DNA of 41,279 bases from Bryobacterales bacterium (GTDB lineage: Bacteria; Acidobacteriota; Terriglobia; Bryobacterales; Bryobacteraceae): contig JAFAQY010000022.1 in assembly GCA_019261985.1 (NCBI GenBank), positions 1 to 41,279 on the forward strand, read 5' to 3'. The notes beneath the pieces are model-generated. The model ran no database searches. It saw only the letters and a program-made list of their open reading frames with translations, and had not been told where the DNA came from. The position numbers were made by a program, and so were the translations under genes. Shown here piece after piece: positions 40,578 to 41,279 of this stretch; the stretch's first letter is position 1, and every line of letters starts with the position of its first letter.

Positions 40578-40991
40578 TTAACTGGCGATCTCGCGGTCAT
40601 TCTCACCTGCGTTGCGAAGGCGGATCTCGACTCGCTCCGCGGGCATCAACTGCGGAAATCGCTCGCCCCACTCGATCAAAACGACGGCATCCTTGTCGAA
40701 CAACTCATCCAGGCCGAGCGTGGCCACTTCCTCGGGGCGGTCCAACCGGTAGAGGTCGACGTGGTAGACGCGGCCGCCGCCGTACTCGTGAATCAAGGTG
40801 AATGTGGGGCTGGAGACCTCCTCCGGGGAGGCGGCGCCCAAGCCGCTCACGATGCCTTTGGCAAGAGTAGTCTTCCCCGCCCCGAGATTTCCGATCAAAA
40901 GCACGACGCAGCGCCGAGGCAAATCGCGCGCGATGCGGCGGCCTAGCTCGATGGTTTCTTCTTCGGAGTGCGTGACCGCGTTTAACACCAT
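40578..40991 (-). CDS. tsaE: TsaE, tRNA threonylcarbamoyladenosine synthesis ATPase
   Basis: This is 137 residues from the ATG at 40991. Walker A is IGNLGAGKTTLAKGI (33-47), then SPTFTLIHEY and the conserved VYHVDLYRLDRPEEV, with IEWGERFPQLMP near the C-terminus. TsaE supports the TsaB/TsaD complex in making t6A37 of ANN-decoding tRNAs. Those partners are not in the window. The sequence around its start codon (40948-41004) is repeated at 41224-41278. The start has no good ribosome-binding site nearby. Confidence 0.95.
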   Translation of the reverse strand: MVLNAVTHSEEETIELGRRIARDLPRRCVVLLIGNLGAGKTTLAKGIVSGLGAASPEEVSSPTFTLIHEYGGGRVYHVDLYRLDRPEEVATLGLDELFDKDAVVLIEWGERFPQLMPAERVEIRLRNAGENDREIAS

Positions 40992-41004
40992 TTCCCGAAG
41001 TAAA
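40948..41004. repeat. Direct repeat A, covering the tsaE start
   Basis: The 57 bp from TCGATGG to AAGTAAA recur at 41224-41278 with about five differences, including a 2-base gap. The repeat includes the tsaE ATG and the first dozen codons. Confidence 0.8.
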
Positions 41005-41083
41005 TCTGCGCCTGCGGCGCACAAACTTGCATGAAAGCGGATGGGGCGGATGCCGTCCCGCAGGGTTGGCCGAAAGGTCGGGA

Positions 41084-41124
41084 AGCGGGTTGGCAACCCG
41101 CTGCAGGTTGGCAACCTGCCCCAC
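41084..41124 (-). repeat. Two-hairpin palindromic repeat, copy 5
   Basis: Read on the minus strand it begins GTGGGGC with hairpins GCAGGTT-GCC-AACCTGC and AGCGGGTT-GCC-AACCCGCT. It has the same architecture as copies 1, 2 and 4. It sits in the spacer between direct repeats A and B at the tsaE 5' end. Confidence 0.8.
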
Positions 41125-41223
41125 TGGCCGGCAATGGCATGGCGATGGGACTTTCAGGCTTTGGTCTGTTCGCGAATGTCATTGTCATAATCCTCTGTGG
41201 TCTTTAGCGGGGCCTTTTTCATT

Positions 41224-41278
41224 TCGATGATTTCTTCTTCGGTGCGTGACCGCGTTTAATACCATTCACCGAAGTAAA
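41224..41278. repeat. Direct repeat B, decayed copy of the tsaE 5' end
   Basis: On the minus strand it reads ATG and MVLNAVTH like tsaE, but a 2-base deletion shifts the frame and it ends at a stop near 41174. In another frame the same bases read VYFGEWY and a stop, which may be the natural end of a gene lying beyond the window. In repeat A that reading becomes IYFGKWC and a stop. Confidence 0.75.
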
Positions 41279-41279
41279 C

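Overview
The window looks like a chromosomal segment of an acidobacterium, probably from the Bryobacterales/Solibacter group. This is inferred from the moderately high GC content, three MacB-like 'ADOP' permeases (one with its own PadR regulator), many secreted hydrolases with Tat or Sec signals, and a short multi-copy family typical of that phylum (N-terminal STGP...GK...NALRHGL pattern). No database search was possible, so the taxonomy is an inference.

Left part (1-10.1 kb): a partial Tat-type alpha/beta hydrolase, two decayed genes (a DUF3667 core and a frameshifted DUF433 gene), an NtrY/NtrX-like two-component pair, a cold-shock gene with its own terminator, a [2Fe-2S] ferredoxin with its FAD reductase, a TrkA-gated K+ channel, a NifU-type scaffold next to an iron alcohol dehydrogenase, and a secreted amidohydrolase.

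Middle (10.3-29 kb): a translationally coupled set (glutaminyl-cyclase-like M28 enzyme plus two polytopic GT-C-like membrane proteins). It converges on a minus-strand PadR / ADOP permease / STAS cluster. Then come a lone TipAS-domain protein, a second ADOP permease, a LIC_10190-type membrane protein, an M19 dipeptidase, an alpha/beta hydrolase, and a 1251-residue protein that joins a complete ADOP permease to a GAF domain and a SpoIIE/RsbU-type PP2C phosphatase.

Right part (29.2-41.3 kb): a decay zone with two multiply frameshifted pseudogenes (M28 peptidase and NAD-dependent epimerase), a small unknown gene, a Tat-exported HD-like protein, tRNA-Gln(CUG), carB and carA, an acidobacterial multi-copy hypothetical gene, a tRNA-Phe 3' remnant beside a HigBA-like toxin-antitoxin pair, and tsaE with a duplicated 5' end.

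A family of two-hairpin palindromic repeats starting GTGGGGC is scattered through the window. Two copies are identical over 42 bp and others differ by compensated changes. The most unusual findings are the permease-phosphatase fusion, read together with the PadR/ADOP/STAS cluster as a possible membrane-linked partner-switching pathway, and the palindromic repeat family, members of which or relatives lie in spacers and inside carB and a glycosyltransferase gene.
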